Shown: in pieces, positions 55,809-64,000 of the stretch
Position numbering within the stretch: the stretch's first letter is position 1
Layout: each line of letters starts with the position of its first letter
Source of the DNA: Roseibium sediminicola
GTDB lineage: Bacteria; Pseudomonadota; Alphaproteobacteria; Rhizobiales; Stappiaceae
Assembly (NCBI RefSeq): GCF_023156505.1
Contig: NZ_JALNMJ010000005.1
Span: 1 to 64,000 of the forward strand
Length of the DNA: 64,000 bases
Direction: 5' to 3'
Translations under genes and position numbers: made by a program
Notes under the pieces: model-generated
Databases searched by the model: none
What the model saw: the letters and a program-made list of their open reading frames with translations, nothing else
Told to the model about the DNA's origin: nothing

Positions 55809-57029
55809 ATGAATTCAAGCGGAGTGGGCGGGGACGTCTTTTTCGTCCTTGTCGGGGCTATTCTTGTGTTCGCCATGCATGGCGGTTTCGCGTTCCTGGA
55901 AGTCGGCACGGTCCGGCAGAAGAACCAGGTCAACGCACTGGTGAAGATCCTTGTCGACTTCGCCTTGTCGACCGTGGCCTATTTCTTCGTCGGCTATGCC
56001 GTCGCCTATGGCACGACGTTCCTGGTGAATGCGGCGACACTGTCCGGTGGCGGCGGCGGCTTCGAGCTACAGGGGCTGACGCTGGTCAAGTTCTTCTTTC
56101 TGACCACCTTTGCCGCAGCCATTCCGGCGATCATCTCGGGCGGAATTGCCGAACGCATGAAGTTCTGGCCGCAATGTCTGGCAACGGTCGCCCTGGTCGG
56201 TATCGTCTATCCGCTGTTCGAAGGCCTGATCTGGAACGGCAATTTCGGCTTTCAGGGCTGGCTCGAGGCAAGCTTCGGCGCCGGGTTCCATGATTTCGCT
56301 GGCTCTGTCGTCGTGCACGCGGTCGGCGGCTGGATCGCGCTTGGAGCCGTTCTTCTGCTCGGCGCCCGCCGCGGCCGCTATGACCGCAATGGCCGTCCGA
56401 TCGGCATTCCGCCCTCGTCGCTGCCCTGGCTAGCCCTGGGTTCGTGGATGCTGTGCGTCGGCTGGTTCGGTTTCAACGTGATGACCGCGGCTTCGCTGGA
56501 AAGCGTCTCCGGCCTGGTGGCGATCAACTCTCTGATGGCCATGGTCGGCGGCATCCTGACCGCGCTTGTGGTCGGCAGAAACGACCCGGGTTTTGTCCAT
56601 AATGGCGCGCTGGCCGGTCTGGTCGCGGTCTGCGCCGGGTCCGACATCATGCATCCGGTGGGCAGCCTCGTGGTTGGCGGTGTTGCCGGCGCGGTCTTCG
56701 TCATCGGCTTCGAGATCTGTCAGAACAAGCTGAAGATCGACGATGTCCTCGGTGTCTGGCCGCTGCACGGCATTTGCGGCGCCTGGGGCGGCATCGCCGC
56801 CGGTTTCTTCGGCCTAGAAGCCCTTGGCGGTCTTGGCGGGGTCTCTCCGGTGTCGCAGATCATCGGCACCGTCCTGGGCGTTGCCTACGCGCTCGGCGCG
56901 GGATTTGTCGTCTACGGCGCCTTGAAGGCCGCCATGGGTCTGCGCCTGTCCCCGGAAGAGGAGCATCAGGGCGCCGACCTGTCGATCCACAAGATCAGCG
57001 CCAATCCGGAACACGATCTGGGCCGGTAG
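55809..57029 (+). CDS. Second ammonium transporter (Amt family)
   Basis: A 406-residue Amt protein without a signal peptide. VGAILVFAMHGGFAFLEVGTV starts it; DFAGSVVVHAVGGWIALGAVL and HGICGAWGGIAAG carry pore histidines, and the C-terminus ends ISANPEHDLGR. It is distinct in sequence from amtB, so it is not a recent tandem copy. It probably has its own promoter. It may differ in affinity or regulation; no GlnK gene follows. Confidence 0.93.
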   Translation: MNSSGVGGDVFFVLVGAILVFAMHGGFAFLEVGTVRQKNQVNALVKILVDFALSTVAYFFVGYAVAYGTTFLVNAATLSGGGGGFELQGLTLVKFFFLTTFAAAIPAIISGGIAERMKFWPQCLATVALVGIVYPLFEGLIWNGNFGFQGWLEASFGAGFHDFAGSVVVHAVGGWIALGAVLLLGARRGRYDRNGRPIGIPPSSLPWLALGSWMLCVGWFGFNVMTAASLESVSGLVAINSLMAMVGGILTALVVGRNDPGFVHNGALAGLVAVCAGSDIMHPVGSLVVGGVAGAVFVIGFEICQNKLKIDDVLGVWPLHGICGAWGGIAAGFFGLEALGGLGGVSPVSQIIGTVLGVAYALGAGFVVYGALKAAMGLRLSPEEEHQGADLSIHKISANPEHDLGR

Positions 57030-57082
57030 GCCTTGAAACAGCGGCGCGGTCGGCTTTGGACAAGCCGTTCGCGCCTTGCTGT

Positions 57083-57766
57083 TCAGGCCGCTGTCGCGTC
57101 ACGAAGCAGCAGTCCCGCCAAATCGTCATGACTGTCGACGACGCGATGGGCGCCGGCGGCACGCAGTTGCTCGGCATGGCCGTCATGGCTGTGGCCGCCG
57201 CCGACAAAACCCCACACGGTCATGCCGGCCGCAAGCCCGGCCTTCACACCATTGGCACTGTCCTCAATGACCAGCGTCGCGGCCGGCGCAACACCCAGCT
57301 TTTCTGCCGCGAACAGGAACAGGTCCGGCGCGGGTTTGCCGTTCGGGACCTGCTCGCCGGAATAGATATGCGGGTCGAAATAGGAATAGAGGCCTGTCTG
57401 CTTGAGCTTGTGGATCAGGCGGTGCAGGCGAGAGGACGAGGCCACCGCACGCGGCCCGTCATGGGCCTCCAGAAGCTGTTTGATGCCGCTGATTTCGGTC
57501 AGTTCCCGGCTAATCCGGTCCAGAGTGGCGGCGTCGAGATCCGGACCGAAACTCTCCGGCAGCGGCCCCTTGCCGAGTGCCCGGTAATCCCCGTCGAGCG
57601 CGGCCCAGAAATCATCGCTGCCGAGGCCCTGGAACCGGTCCATATACTCGTCCAGGGCATACTCCAGGCCGATCCTGGCCAGATGCTCGCGTTCGACATC
57701 GACATAGATCTTTTCCGAATCGACCAGAACGCCGTCGCAATCAAACAGGATCGCTTCAAAAGCCAT
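57083..57766 (-). CDS. HAD-family phosphatase (beta-phosphoglucomutase/phosphoglycolate-like)
   Basis: A 227-residue HAD hydrolase. The nucleophile motif FDCDGVLVDSE lies at residues 8-18; the later VIEDSANGVKAGLAAGM is motif IV, with Ser/Thr in ASSSRLHRL. A cap of type I is present. Substrate unknown. ATG 57766 is the family start. Convergent with the second amt. Confidence 0.9.
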   Translation of the reverse strand: MAFEAILFDCDGVLVDSEKIYVDVEREHLARIGLEYALDEYMDRFQGLGSDDFWAALDGDYRALGKGPLPESFGPDLDAATLDRISRELTEISGIKQLLEAHDGPRAVASSSRLHRLIHKLKQTGLYSYFDPHIYSGEQVPNGKPAPDLFLFAAEKLGVAPAATLVIEDSANGVKAGLAAGMTVWGFVGGGHSHDGHAEQLRAAGAHRVVDSHDDLAGLLLRDATAA

Positions 57767-57822
57767 GCTTGCCTTACTTTCCAAGTGGTTAGGGCCGCTC
57801 CATACGATAGGGCCGGTCCAGT

Positions 57823-58647
57823 TTAGTGTGAACCGTCGAACAGTCCTTTAACGACCTGACGTTGAAACAAGATGACAAGCAGGGCCGGTGGCAGGATTGC
57901 GACCATCGCAAGCATCACCCCGCGCGTGCTCGATGTGCCGAAAAACTGCATGCCGCGGACCAGCGTGTAGGTGCTTTCCTCCGAGGTCACCATGACCGGC
58001 CACAGATACTGGTTCCAGCCGTTGACAAACAGCACCAGGAACAGGGCGGCGGCGGTTGGCATGGACAAGGGCAGCAGGATGTCCTTGAAGAACTTCAAGG
58101 GACCGGCGCCGTCCAGCCGCGCCGATTCCAGAAGCGTGTCCGGCACGGTCAGCAGGAATTGGCGGAAAAACAGGGTGCCGAGGCCGGAGGCCGCCAGCGG
58201 CAGGATGAGGCCGGCCCTTGTGTTGACCAGGCCCAGTTCGGCGACCACCGCATAAGTCGGCAGGAAGCGTGATTCGAGTGGCAGCATCAGGGTCAGAAGC
58301 AGCACGGCGAAAAGGGCGCTGGCAAAGCGGACCCGGAAATAGATCAGCGCGTAAGCGGCCAGCAGCGACAGGACGACCTTCAGCCCGGCAAATCCGGCAC
58401 CCAGAAGAAAGGAGTTCCAGAGCATAGTCAGCGCGGTGACATCGCCTGAGAAGCCAGCGCTGGCCGTCAGAAATTCGCGGTAATTCTCGAGTGTGCTGCC
58501 GCCCAGATCCAGGCGCGGTTGCACCCGGCCGGCAGCGTGGGTGGTCGCGGCAAACAGGGAATAGACCGGCAGAAACATGAACAGGGCGCCGGCAATGAGA
58601 ATGAGATGATCGGTGACTTGTGCGGGCCAGCGGCGCCAAGACGGCAT
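57823..58647 (-). CDS. Orphan sugar/glycerol-3-phosphate ABC permease (UgpE-like)
   Basis: A 274-residue permease with six membrane segments: ILIAGALFMFLPVYSLFAAT first, then TMLWNSFLLGAGFAGLKVVLS and the EAA-type loop SARLDGAGPLKFFKDILLPL. It belongs to the carbohydrate/UgpE permease family. The neighbouring ugpA-, ugpB- and ugpC-type genes are absent: CDF lies upstream and a HAD gene downstream. It is therefore a lone subunit that must rely on distant partners or is a remnant. Sequence appears intact. Confidence 0.88.
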   Translation of the reverse strand: MPSWRRWPAQVTDHLILIAGALFMFLPVYSLFAATTHAAGRVQPRLDLGGSTLENYREFLTASAGFSGDVTALTMLWNSFLLGAGFAGLKVVLSLLAAYALIYFRVRFASALFAVLLLTLMLPLESRFLPTYAVVAELGLVNTRAGLILPLAASGLGTLFFRQFLLTVPDTLLESARLDGAGPLKFFKDILLPLSMPTAAALFLVLFVNGWNQYLWPVMVTSEESTYTLVRGMQFFGTSSTRGVMLAMVAILPPALLVILFQRQVVKGLFDGSH

Positions 58648-58675
58648 GAACGACCTTTCCTGAAAACAGCGTATG

Positions 58676-59569
58676 TTAGAGGACAACAATACCGGAATGC
58701 TTGGCCTTGTGTTCAGGCTCGACGTGAATGGTGATGCGTGCGCCCGGAACATCGTCGGCGATGGCTACCTCGATGCGGTCGCAGATGTCGTGGGCGTCCT
58801 TGACCGACAAGTCTCCCGGAACAACCAGGTGAAAATCGACGAAGGTCGAGCGGCCGGCGATCCGGGTTCTGAGGTCGTGCGCCTCGAGCGCGCCTTCACC
58901 GTGTTCGGAAATCAGCAGCCGGATCTTTTCCAGAACTTCTCCGGACGCAGCCTCATCCATCAGGCCGCCGACGGACTCCTTGACCAGCTCCCAGCCGGAC
59001 CACAGAACCGCCAGTCCGACAAGGATGGCCAGGGCCGGGTCAAGCACTTTCCAGCCGGTCAGCATCACAAGGACGACACCGGCGAGCACGCCGACGGATG
59101 TCACCACGTCGGTCATCAGGTGTTTGCCGTCGGCGACAAGGGCCGGTGAGCGGGCTTTGCGGCCATATTGCATCAGGAAGCGCGCCCAGCCCGCATTGAT
59201 CAGTGCGGCAACAACATTCATGGCAATCCCGGGCAGCGAATAGACCGGACTGTCGCCATGGATCAGGCCGATCCAGGCTTCGCGGAAGATCGACAGGGCG
59301 GCGAGCACGATCATGACGCCGACAAGCACGGCGGCAAAATACTCGACCTTGTCGTGACCATAGGGATGGTTGCTGTCAGCCGGTTTTGCGGCGAACCAGA
59401 CGGCGGCCAGCGCCGCGATGGAAGACGCGATGTTGACCGTGGTTTCGAGGGAATCGGAGAACAGGGCAACCGAGCCCGTCAGCAGGTAGGCGCCGGTCTT
59501 CAGGCCGAGCACGATCACGCCGACAACGATGCTCAAAGCGGCAATCCGGAGCTTGCGGCTCAGGTCCAT
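58676..59569 (-). CDS. CDF-family divalent cation exporter
   Basis: 297 residues. Transmembrane zinc-site motifs: SVALFSDSLETTVN and the HPYGHDKVEYFA stretch, then ALVADGKHLMTDVVTSVGVL. A C-terminal cytoplasmic CDF domain (TFVDFHLVVPGDLSVKDAHD) ends the protein. It exports Zn, Fe or Mn. ATG 59569 has GGGGGGACTGGC upstream; the frame to 59713 is not needed. Confidence 0.92.
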   Translation of the reverse strand: MDLSRKLRIAALSIVVGVIVLGLKTGAYLLTGSVALFSDSLETTVNIASSIAALAAVWFAAKPADSNHPYGHDKVEYFAAVLVGVMIVLAALSIFREAWIGLIHGDSPVYSLPGIAMNVVAALINAGWARFLMQYGRKARSPALVADGKHLMTDVVTSVGVLAGVVLVMLTGWKVLDPALAILVGLAVLWSGWELVKESVGGLMDEAASGEVLEKIRLLISEHGEGALEAHDLRTRIAGRSTFVDFHLVVPGDLSVKDAHDICDRIEVAIADDVPGARITIHVEPEHKAKHSGIVVL

Positions 59570-59838
59570 GCCAGTCCCCCCAAGGACGATCCAGGTTCGA
59601 CCGGATTTCCGCCCGGAGCGGCGGAAATCAAAGGTTACGGCCGTTCGTGATGGCGGGACCGTGTTTCCTCCAGAGGAAGAGGCGGTCCACCGCGCGGTGG
59701 CCGGGCCGGGCAAGGGGTAGCAGTTTTTGCGCCGCTGGCAAGCCGTTACCTGCGCGCACTTTCTGGATTTCAGGGGAACATTGACTTTCGGTCACACCAA
59801 ATGCGTGTCACAGGCGCTAGGCGAAGGAGGCGCGGCGG

Positions 59839-60612
59839 TCAGGAACCGCCGTGCCAGTCCATCACCGCGGCGCCGATGATCGGCCCCGGGCCTTCCTGAT
59901 CCTCGATCTGCACCAGAACCGCGCAGCGGGCATCGCCCTTGAGCATCAGTTTCGATTTCGGCATGCGAAAGGTTTCCTGGCCGCCCGACCACATGCCCAT
60001 CGGCTGCAGATGCTGGACCACGTTGACGTAGCGGATCTTGCGGCCGGCATTCTCGCCGCGGCCGATGTCCACCAGGGCTTCTTCCTTGATGCTCAGGAAA
60101 TAGATCGTCGCCATCTTGCCGCCCCTGGGCAGCGCACCATCGACGGTTGCCTGAACCACCATGTCCGAGATTTTCATGTCGACCCTGGCCATAAACGGCT
60201 CCGTGCGGGTCAGGGCGGCGCGGACATCCCGCTCCCGGCTGCCGACCACGTGCTCTTCGCCGTTGATGACCATCTGCGGTGTGTAGACGGAGCGGTCGCC
60301 CCGGCGCGCCGCATAGGCCCGCTGACGCTGGGAATGGGCGGGACTGGCGAGCGTGTCCTTCCAGCCGAGATAATCCCAATAGTCGACGGGCAGCACCACC
60401 GTCAGGATATCGTCTTCCTCACTCACCAGCCGTTCAGCCAGATGATCGGCCGGCGGGCAGGACGAACAGCCCTGGCTGGTGAACAGCTCGACGACCTTTT
60501 CGGGCTGGGCGCTTGCCTGTGCCGAGGCGGCGGCAACAGCAAATATTCCGGCGACGATAACAGATCCGGTTCGGAAAGCTCGGACGGCTTTCCGGGACAG
60601 TCTTCCCACCAT
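59839..60612 (-). CDS. Exported DUF1223 (thioredoxin-like) protein
   Basis: A 257-residue periplasmic-type protein with a signal peptide (VIVAGIFAVAAASAQASA). A thioredoxin-like front carries VELFTSQGCSSCPPADHL, with the C-x-x-C. The rest (YAARRGDRSVYTPQMVING) is the DUF1223 family. Role unknown, possibly thiol chemistry. It precedes ccmG by over 150 bases, so the operon link is weak. Confidence 0.85.
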   Translation of the reverse strand: MVGRLSRKAVRAFRTGSVIVAGIFAVAAASAQASAQPEKVVELFTSQGCSSCPPADHLAERLVSEEDDILTVVLPVDYWDYLGWKDTLASPAHSQRQRAYAARRGDRSVYTPQMVINGEEHVVGSRERDVRAALTRTEPFMARVDMKISDMVVQATVDGALPRGGKMATIYFLSIKEEALVDIGRGENAGRKIRYVNVVQHLQPMGMWSGGQETFRMPKSKLMLKGDARCAVLVQIEDQEGPGPIIGAAVMDWHGGS

Positions 60613-60764
60613 TTGGCTCTTTCCCTTGTTAGATTGCCCTCAAAATATGCAAAGGGGCCGTCAAGCGCGAGTCACGAGCCGGTGACTTTGCCGGATTCCC
60701 TGTAAATTCTCGGAAATGTGAGAAGGTCTGTTTTTTCGGTGTTGGCCGGGAATGCGGGTTTCGA

Positions 60765-61400
60765 TCAGCCGCCCGCCATCACTTTTTCAAGTTCCGGCAG
60801 GAACACCTCGGTGTAGGTCGACGGGCTCAAGGGGCCGATGAACTTGTATCGGATCATGCCCTTGGCATCGACGATGAAGGTTTCCGGCACGCCGTAGACG
60901 CCCCATTCGATGGCGGTGCGTCCGGCGGTGTCTGCGCCGATCCGGTCGTAGGGATTGCCCAGGCTGCCGAGAAAGCGCCGGGCATTTTCCGGCTTGTCCT
61001 TGTAGTTGATACCGAGCAGCTGAATGCCATCGACCTTCGCGAGATCCTCCAGCAGCGGGTGTTCCTGGCGGCAGGGCACGCACCAGGACGCGAACACATT
61101 GACCACGGAGATCTTGCCGGCGAAATCCGCATGGCCAAATCCCGGCACCTGAGCGCCGTCCGCCAACAGGCCTTCGACAGGGGGCAGGTCAAATTCCGGC
61201 GCCGGCTTGTTGATCAGCGCGGACGGGATCTTCTGCGGGTCGCCGCCCAGGGTCAGCTGGAACAGGAACAGGGCCGCCAGGGCCGCGAAGACGACAAGCG
61301 GAAGCAGCACCAGCACCGGAAACTTGCGTTTGCTGGAGGTGTTGTCTCGCGATTTTGCCGGAGTGGCCCCGGTATTGGCCTCGGTGTCGGGTGCCGTCAT
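60765..61400 (-). CDS. ccmG: CcmG/DsbE, thiol:disulfide interchange protein of cytochrome c maturation
   Basis: 211 residues. A membrane anchor (VLVLLPLVVFAALAALFLF) and a periplasmic thioredoxin domain with WCVPC (in FASWCVPCRQEHP) are present. The GVYGVPETFIVDAKGMI cis-Pro strand follows. It keeps the apocytochrome or CcmH cysteines reduced. It overlaps ccmD by 4 bases in the minus-strand ccm operon. Confidence 0.94.
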   Translation of the reverse strand: MTAPDTEANTGATPAKSRDNTSSKRKFPVLVLLPLVVFAALAALFLFQLTLGGDPQKIPSALINKPAPEFDLPPVEGLLADGAQVPGFGHADFAGKISVVNVFASWCVPCRQEHPLLEDLAKVDGIQLLGINYKDKPENARRFLGSLGNPYDRIGADTAGRTAIEWGVYGVPETFIVDAKGMIRYKFIGPLSPSTYTEVFLPELEKVMAGG

Positions 61401-61579
61401 GACGGTGTTGCGTCCTTGCCGTCCGGCCGGGCGCGGGAAATCCCCTGCGCGGCGAGTTCCTTCAGGGCTTTTTCCTGGTTGGCCTTGTCGATGTGCACCC
61501 AGGCGATCAGCCCGATCACGGTTGCAAGGCAGAGGCCGTAGGAGGCGATGATGAAACCGGCGTGCGGTCCGAGATCCAT
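61397..61579 (-). CDS. ccmD: CcmD, small heme exporter subunit
   Basis: A 60-residue single-membrane protein: DLGPHAGFIIASYGLCLAT begins the helix, then VHIDKANQEKALKELAAQG. It stabilises CcmE release from CcmABC. ATG 61579 gives the conserved start; ccmC ends 4 bases before it. Confidence 0.9.
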   Translation of the reverse strand: MDLGPHAGFIIASYGLCLATVIGLIAWVHIDKANQEKALKELAAQGISRARPDGKDATPS

Positions 61580-61583
61580 GAGA

Positions 61584-62351
61584 TTACTCCGCGGGCTGGG
61601 CGGTGGCCGCCGCCGTGCCCGGCTGGGCGGCGCTGGCGGCGCGCAGGCGCATGGCGCGCACCCGCCGGCGCAGGATTTCATTGCGCATGGCCATCAGGTG
61701 CAAAACGAAGAACAGCAGCGTGAAGGCCACCGCCATCACCAGTAGCGGCCACAGGATGTCCGGGTGAATTGTGGGGCCGTCCATGCGGATGACGCTGGCC
61801 GGCTGGTGCAAGGTGTTCCACCAGTCGACCGAAAACTTGATCACCGGCAGGTTGAGCGCGCCGACCAAGGTGAGGATCGCGGCGGCCTTGCCGGCCTTGA
61901 TCGGGTCTTCCATGGTCCGCCACAGCGTCATCAGGCCGAGATACATGATCAGCAGCACGAGCACGGAGGTCAGCCGGGCGTCCCAGACCCAGTAAGTGCC
62001 CCACATGGGTTTGCCCCAGAGCGAGCCTGTGACCAGGGCCATGAAGGTGAAGGCGGCGCCGATCGGAGCGGCGCATTTGGCCGAAACATCGGCCAGCGGA
62101 TGTTTCCACACCAGGGTGCCGAGCGAGGAAACCGCCATGATGGAATAACACATCATGCTCAGCCAGGCCGCGGGCACATGGATATACATGATCCGCACGG
62201 TGTCGCCCTGCTGATAGTCATCCGGCGCCACGAAGAAGCTCATATAGAGACCGGCCGCGAAGGCGAGGACGCACAGGCCCGTCAGCCAGGGCAGCACAAT
62301 CTGCACCAGCCTCAGGAAACGCGTCGGGTTTGCATAATCCCAGATTGCCAT
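61584..62351 (-). CDS. ccmC: CcmC, heme exporter permease/heme-loading protein
   Basis: 255 residues with six membrane segments. The tryptophan-rich heme motif region is KPMWGTYWVWDARLTSVL; AWLSMMCYSIMAVSS and a conserved His in IMYIHVP and KHPLAD are heme ligands. It loads heme onto CcmE. Gene order A-B-C-D-G matches alphaproteobacterial operons; ccmE, F and H are outside the window. Confidence 0.95.
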   Translation of the reverse strand: MAIWDYANPTRFLRLVQIVLPWLTGLCVLAFAAGLYMSFFVAPDDYQQGDTVRIMYIHVPAAWLSMMCYSIMAVSSLGTLVWKHPLADVSAKCAAPIGAAFTFMALVTGSLWGKPMWGTYWVWDARLTSVLVLLIMYLGLMTLWRTMEDPIKAGKAAAILTLVGALNLPVIKFSVDWWNTLHQPASVIRMDGPTIHPDILWPLLVMAVAFTLLFFVLHLMAMRNEILRRRVRAMRLRAASAAQPGTAAATAQPAE

Positions 62352-62433
62352 GGAACCGTTCTAATCTAGAGCCGCGTCCGCATCAATGGACCAGTCTGCC
62401 GCAGCTCCGCATTGCGTTTGGTCAAGCGCCTCG

Positions 62434-63105
62434 TCAGTCTGCGGAAAACCGCAGGGCCATCGCCGCGGCGACCGGCCCGACCACGGCGGCAATCAGGCTG
62501 AGGGCGGTGAGGATCAGGAACGGCGTCAGAAACGGCACCGGGTCGTGGATGGCAGCGTCCGCGGCGCTGACGCCGAAAATGAGGACGGGGATCGCCAAGG
62601 GGATCACGAGAACGGCAAGCAGAAGACCACCGCGGCGCAGCGACACGGTCAGCGCGGCGCCGATGGCGCCGATCAGGGTCAGGGCCGGCGTGCCGACGAG
62701 CAGGGTCAGAGTGACGGCGCCCATGGCGACCGGGTCCAGGTTGAGAAAGATGCCGAGCAGCGGCGCGGCGACCACCAGTGGCAGGCCGGTCGCGACCCAA
62801 TGGGCCAGGCATTTGATCAACACCACCAGCTCCAGCGGCCGGCCGGCCATCAGCATCAGGTCGAGGGTGCCGTCCTCGCGGTCCGCCTGGAACAGCCGGT
62901 CGAGGCCGAGCAGGGTCGCCAGCAGGGCGCCGATCCACAGGATCGCCGGTCCGATGCGAGCGAGGAGGTTCAGGTCCGGACCGACCCCGAACGGAATGAC
63001 CGTGACGACGGCCAGGAAAAACAGCACGCCGACCAGCGCGCTGCCGCCGATACGCACGGACAGGCGCAGGTCCCGGTTGAACAGCGCAACGCCCCAGGAA
63101 CTCAT
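62434..63105 (-). CDS. ccmB: CcmB, heme exporter permease
   Basis: 223 residues, six membrane helices. The FQADREDGTLDLMLMAGRPL segment (about 72-91) is the conserved cytosolic loop. It pairs with CcmA and CcmC. Start ATG 63105 overlaps the ccmA stop by 4 bases; a gap of 82 bases separates it from ccmC. Confidence 0.94.
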   Translation of the reverse strand: MSSWGVALFNRDLRLSVRIGGSALVGVLFFLAVVTVIPFGVGPDLNLLARIGPAILWIGALLATLLGLDRLFQADREDGTLDLMLMAGRPLELVVLIKCLAHWVATGLPLVVAAPLLGIFLNLDPVAMGAVTLTLLVGTPALTLIGAIGAALTVSLRRGGLLLAVLVIPLAIPVLIFGVSAADAAIHDPVPFLTPFLILTALSLIAAVVGPVAAAMALRFSAD

Positions 63106-63818
63106 GCGTCAAGCTCCTCTGTCAGCGTGCGGACAGGCTCCGCGGCGCGCAAATGCAGCACTCTTGTGTTGGAGAGCGCGAGCTCGGTATGGGTCGCGGT
63201 GACGATCATGCCGCCGGAGCCAAGATGATCGTTCATCAGGCCAAGCAATTGGGCCTCCGACGCGGTGTCGAGCGCGGAGGTGGGTTCATCCATCAGCCAC
63301 ACGGGACGAGGGGTGACAAGAAGCCTGGCAAGCGCGAGCCGGCGGGTCTGGCCGGCGGAAAGATAGCCGGCCGGCAATTGCGCGGTGTGGCCGATGCCCA
63401 ATGTGGCAAGCGCTTCTTCCGGCGGAACGGCGGCGCCGGCAAAGGCGTCGATCCGGACCGAGGCTATAAAGCTCTGCCAGAAAACCAGGTTTTCCAGCGC
63501 CGTCAGCGCCGGTTTGACCGCGTTCTGGTGACCGAAATAATGCGCGTATTCGGCAAGCGGTCTGTCGTCCTCGCCGCCCTCCACATGCATTGCGCCGCCC
63601 GCCAGCGACACCAGACCCGCCAGCGTGCGCAGCAGCGAGGATTTGCCGATGCCGTTCGCGCCGGTGACCACCAGCGCCGTACCGCTTTCCAGCGTGAAGG
63701 ACAGATCCTGGAACACCCGGCGGCCGCCGCGGTCAATGGTCAGGTTTTCGGCAATGAGTTTCAGCGGGCTGCTCCGGCGGATGATGGATGGTGCCTTGTT
63801 AGTCGGCAGCTCAGTCAT
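63102..63818 (-). CDS. ccmA: CcmA, heme exporter ATPase
   Basis: A 238-residue ABC ATPase: Walker A GANGIGKSSLLRTL, signature LSAGQTRRLALARLL, Walker B VWLMDEPTSALD and ATHTELA. ATP turnover releases holo-CcmE from CcmC. It begins the minus-strand ccm group and follows a terminator at 63832-63870. The first 18 residues are unlike the family, so the start may be slightly later. Confidence 0.95.
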   Translation of the reverse strand: MTELPTNKAPSIIRRSSPLKLIAENLTIDRGGRRVFQDLSFTLESGTALVVTGANGIGKSSLLRTLAGLVSLAGGAMHVEGGEDDRPLAEYAHYFGHQNAVKPALTALENLVFWQSFIASVRIDAFAGAAVPPEEALATLGIGHTAQLPAGYLSAGQTRRLALARLLVTPRPVWLMDEPTSALDTASEAQLLGLMNDHLGSGGMIVTATHTELALSNTRVLHLRAAEPVRTLTEELDA

Positions 63819-63825
63819 GACGCAA

Positions 63826-63870
63826 GAAAAAATCCCCGCCTTGATCTTCGTCAGGGATCAGGGCGGGGAT
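63826..63870 (-). terminator. Terminator upstream of ccmA
   Basis: ATCCCCGCC (63832-63840) pairs with GGCGGGGAT (63862-63870). The minus strand then has TTTTTT. It ends the transcript of the partial gene at the right edge, so ccmA has its own promoter or relies on readthrough. Confidence 0.75.
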
Positions 63871-63917
63871 CAATGGCGGTGAGGCGGCCCGGCCTGGCTG
63901 GGGCCGCCGAACCCGGG

Positions 63918-64000
63918 TCAGTCGAAGACAGCCGCGATCTGGTCGACGCTGACACCTTCCTTGATTTCACGCAGACGCGCATAGATCAGGGCAACCATGA
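63918..64000 (-). CDS. C-terminal end of an unidentified gene, cut by the window edge
   Basis: The last 26 residues (MVALIYARLREIKE, then GVSVDQIAAVFD) end at a stop at 63918-63920. Too short to identify. It lies upstream of ccmA on the same strand with a terminator between. Confidence 0.45.
   Translation of the reverse strand, partial: MVALIYARLREIKEGVSVDQIAAVFD

Overview
The window looks like chromosome from a GC-rich marine-type alphaproteobacterium, most likely Hyphomicrobiales and possibly Stappiaceae (Roseibium/Labrenzia-like). This is inferred from gene content: DUF2794, a PmtA-type methyltransferase, a ccmABCDG cluster, DabAB, GluQ without zinc cysteines, and a sigma-54-type glnK-amtB promoter. 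No rRNA or CRISPR array was seen. One tRNA (Leu, CAA) is present.

Layout. 1-2952: an AT-rich island on the minus strand resembling an ABC-three-component (ABC-3C) conflict cassette. Its effector-like gene carries two frameshifts and its ATPase ends before the expected second half. 3171-3656: a GNAT gene with an internal stop. 3748-4018: a nested inverted-repeat element. 4067-6405: an ABC-2-type exporter pair. 6833-14575: a plus-strand accessory cluster with a LodA/GoxA-type quinone-cofactor oxidase, its LodB-type flavoprotein, a signal-peptide-bearing RidA protein, a subtilisin autotransporter, and a lipoprotein resembling protease inhibitors. 14713-15417: a PmtA-like methyltransferase with an internal stop. 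16237-21179: dabA-dabB and a divergent LysR gene.

21272-36635 is mostly housekeeping: SMP-30, XRE regulator, CYTH-CHAD, tRNA-Leu, DedA, dsbB, ppa, a small-RNA candidate, BI-1, and the YbbA/YbbP-like ABC pair. 36757-53286 holds tesA, a MITE-like element, an aldo/keto reductase, thpR, an HBM chemoreceptor, glycosyltransferase, AlkA-like glycosylase, gluQ, an AEC carrier, a sensorless hybrid kinase, PAP2, LMW-PTP, pterin dehydratase, TusA, a solute-binding protein and DUF924. 53620-57029 is the nitrogen module: glnK, amtB and a second amt. 57083-64000 holds a HAD hydrolase, an orphan sugar-ABC permease, a CDF exporter, DUF1223 and ccmG-D-C-B-A.

How genes work together. The LodA/LodB/RidA set fits secreted amino-acid oxidation, in which an imine product could be hydrolysed by an exported RidA. 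DabA/DabB form an energy-coupled inorganic-carbon uptake complex. GlnK controls Amt channels under nitrogen limitation. CcmABCDG matures c-type cytochromes, and DsbB re-oxidises periplasmic DsbA. Several genes (ABC-3C effector, GNAT, PmtA) appear broken by single-base events. Reads would be needed to separate real decay from sequence error.
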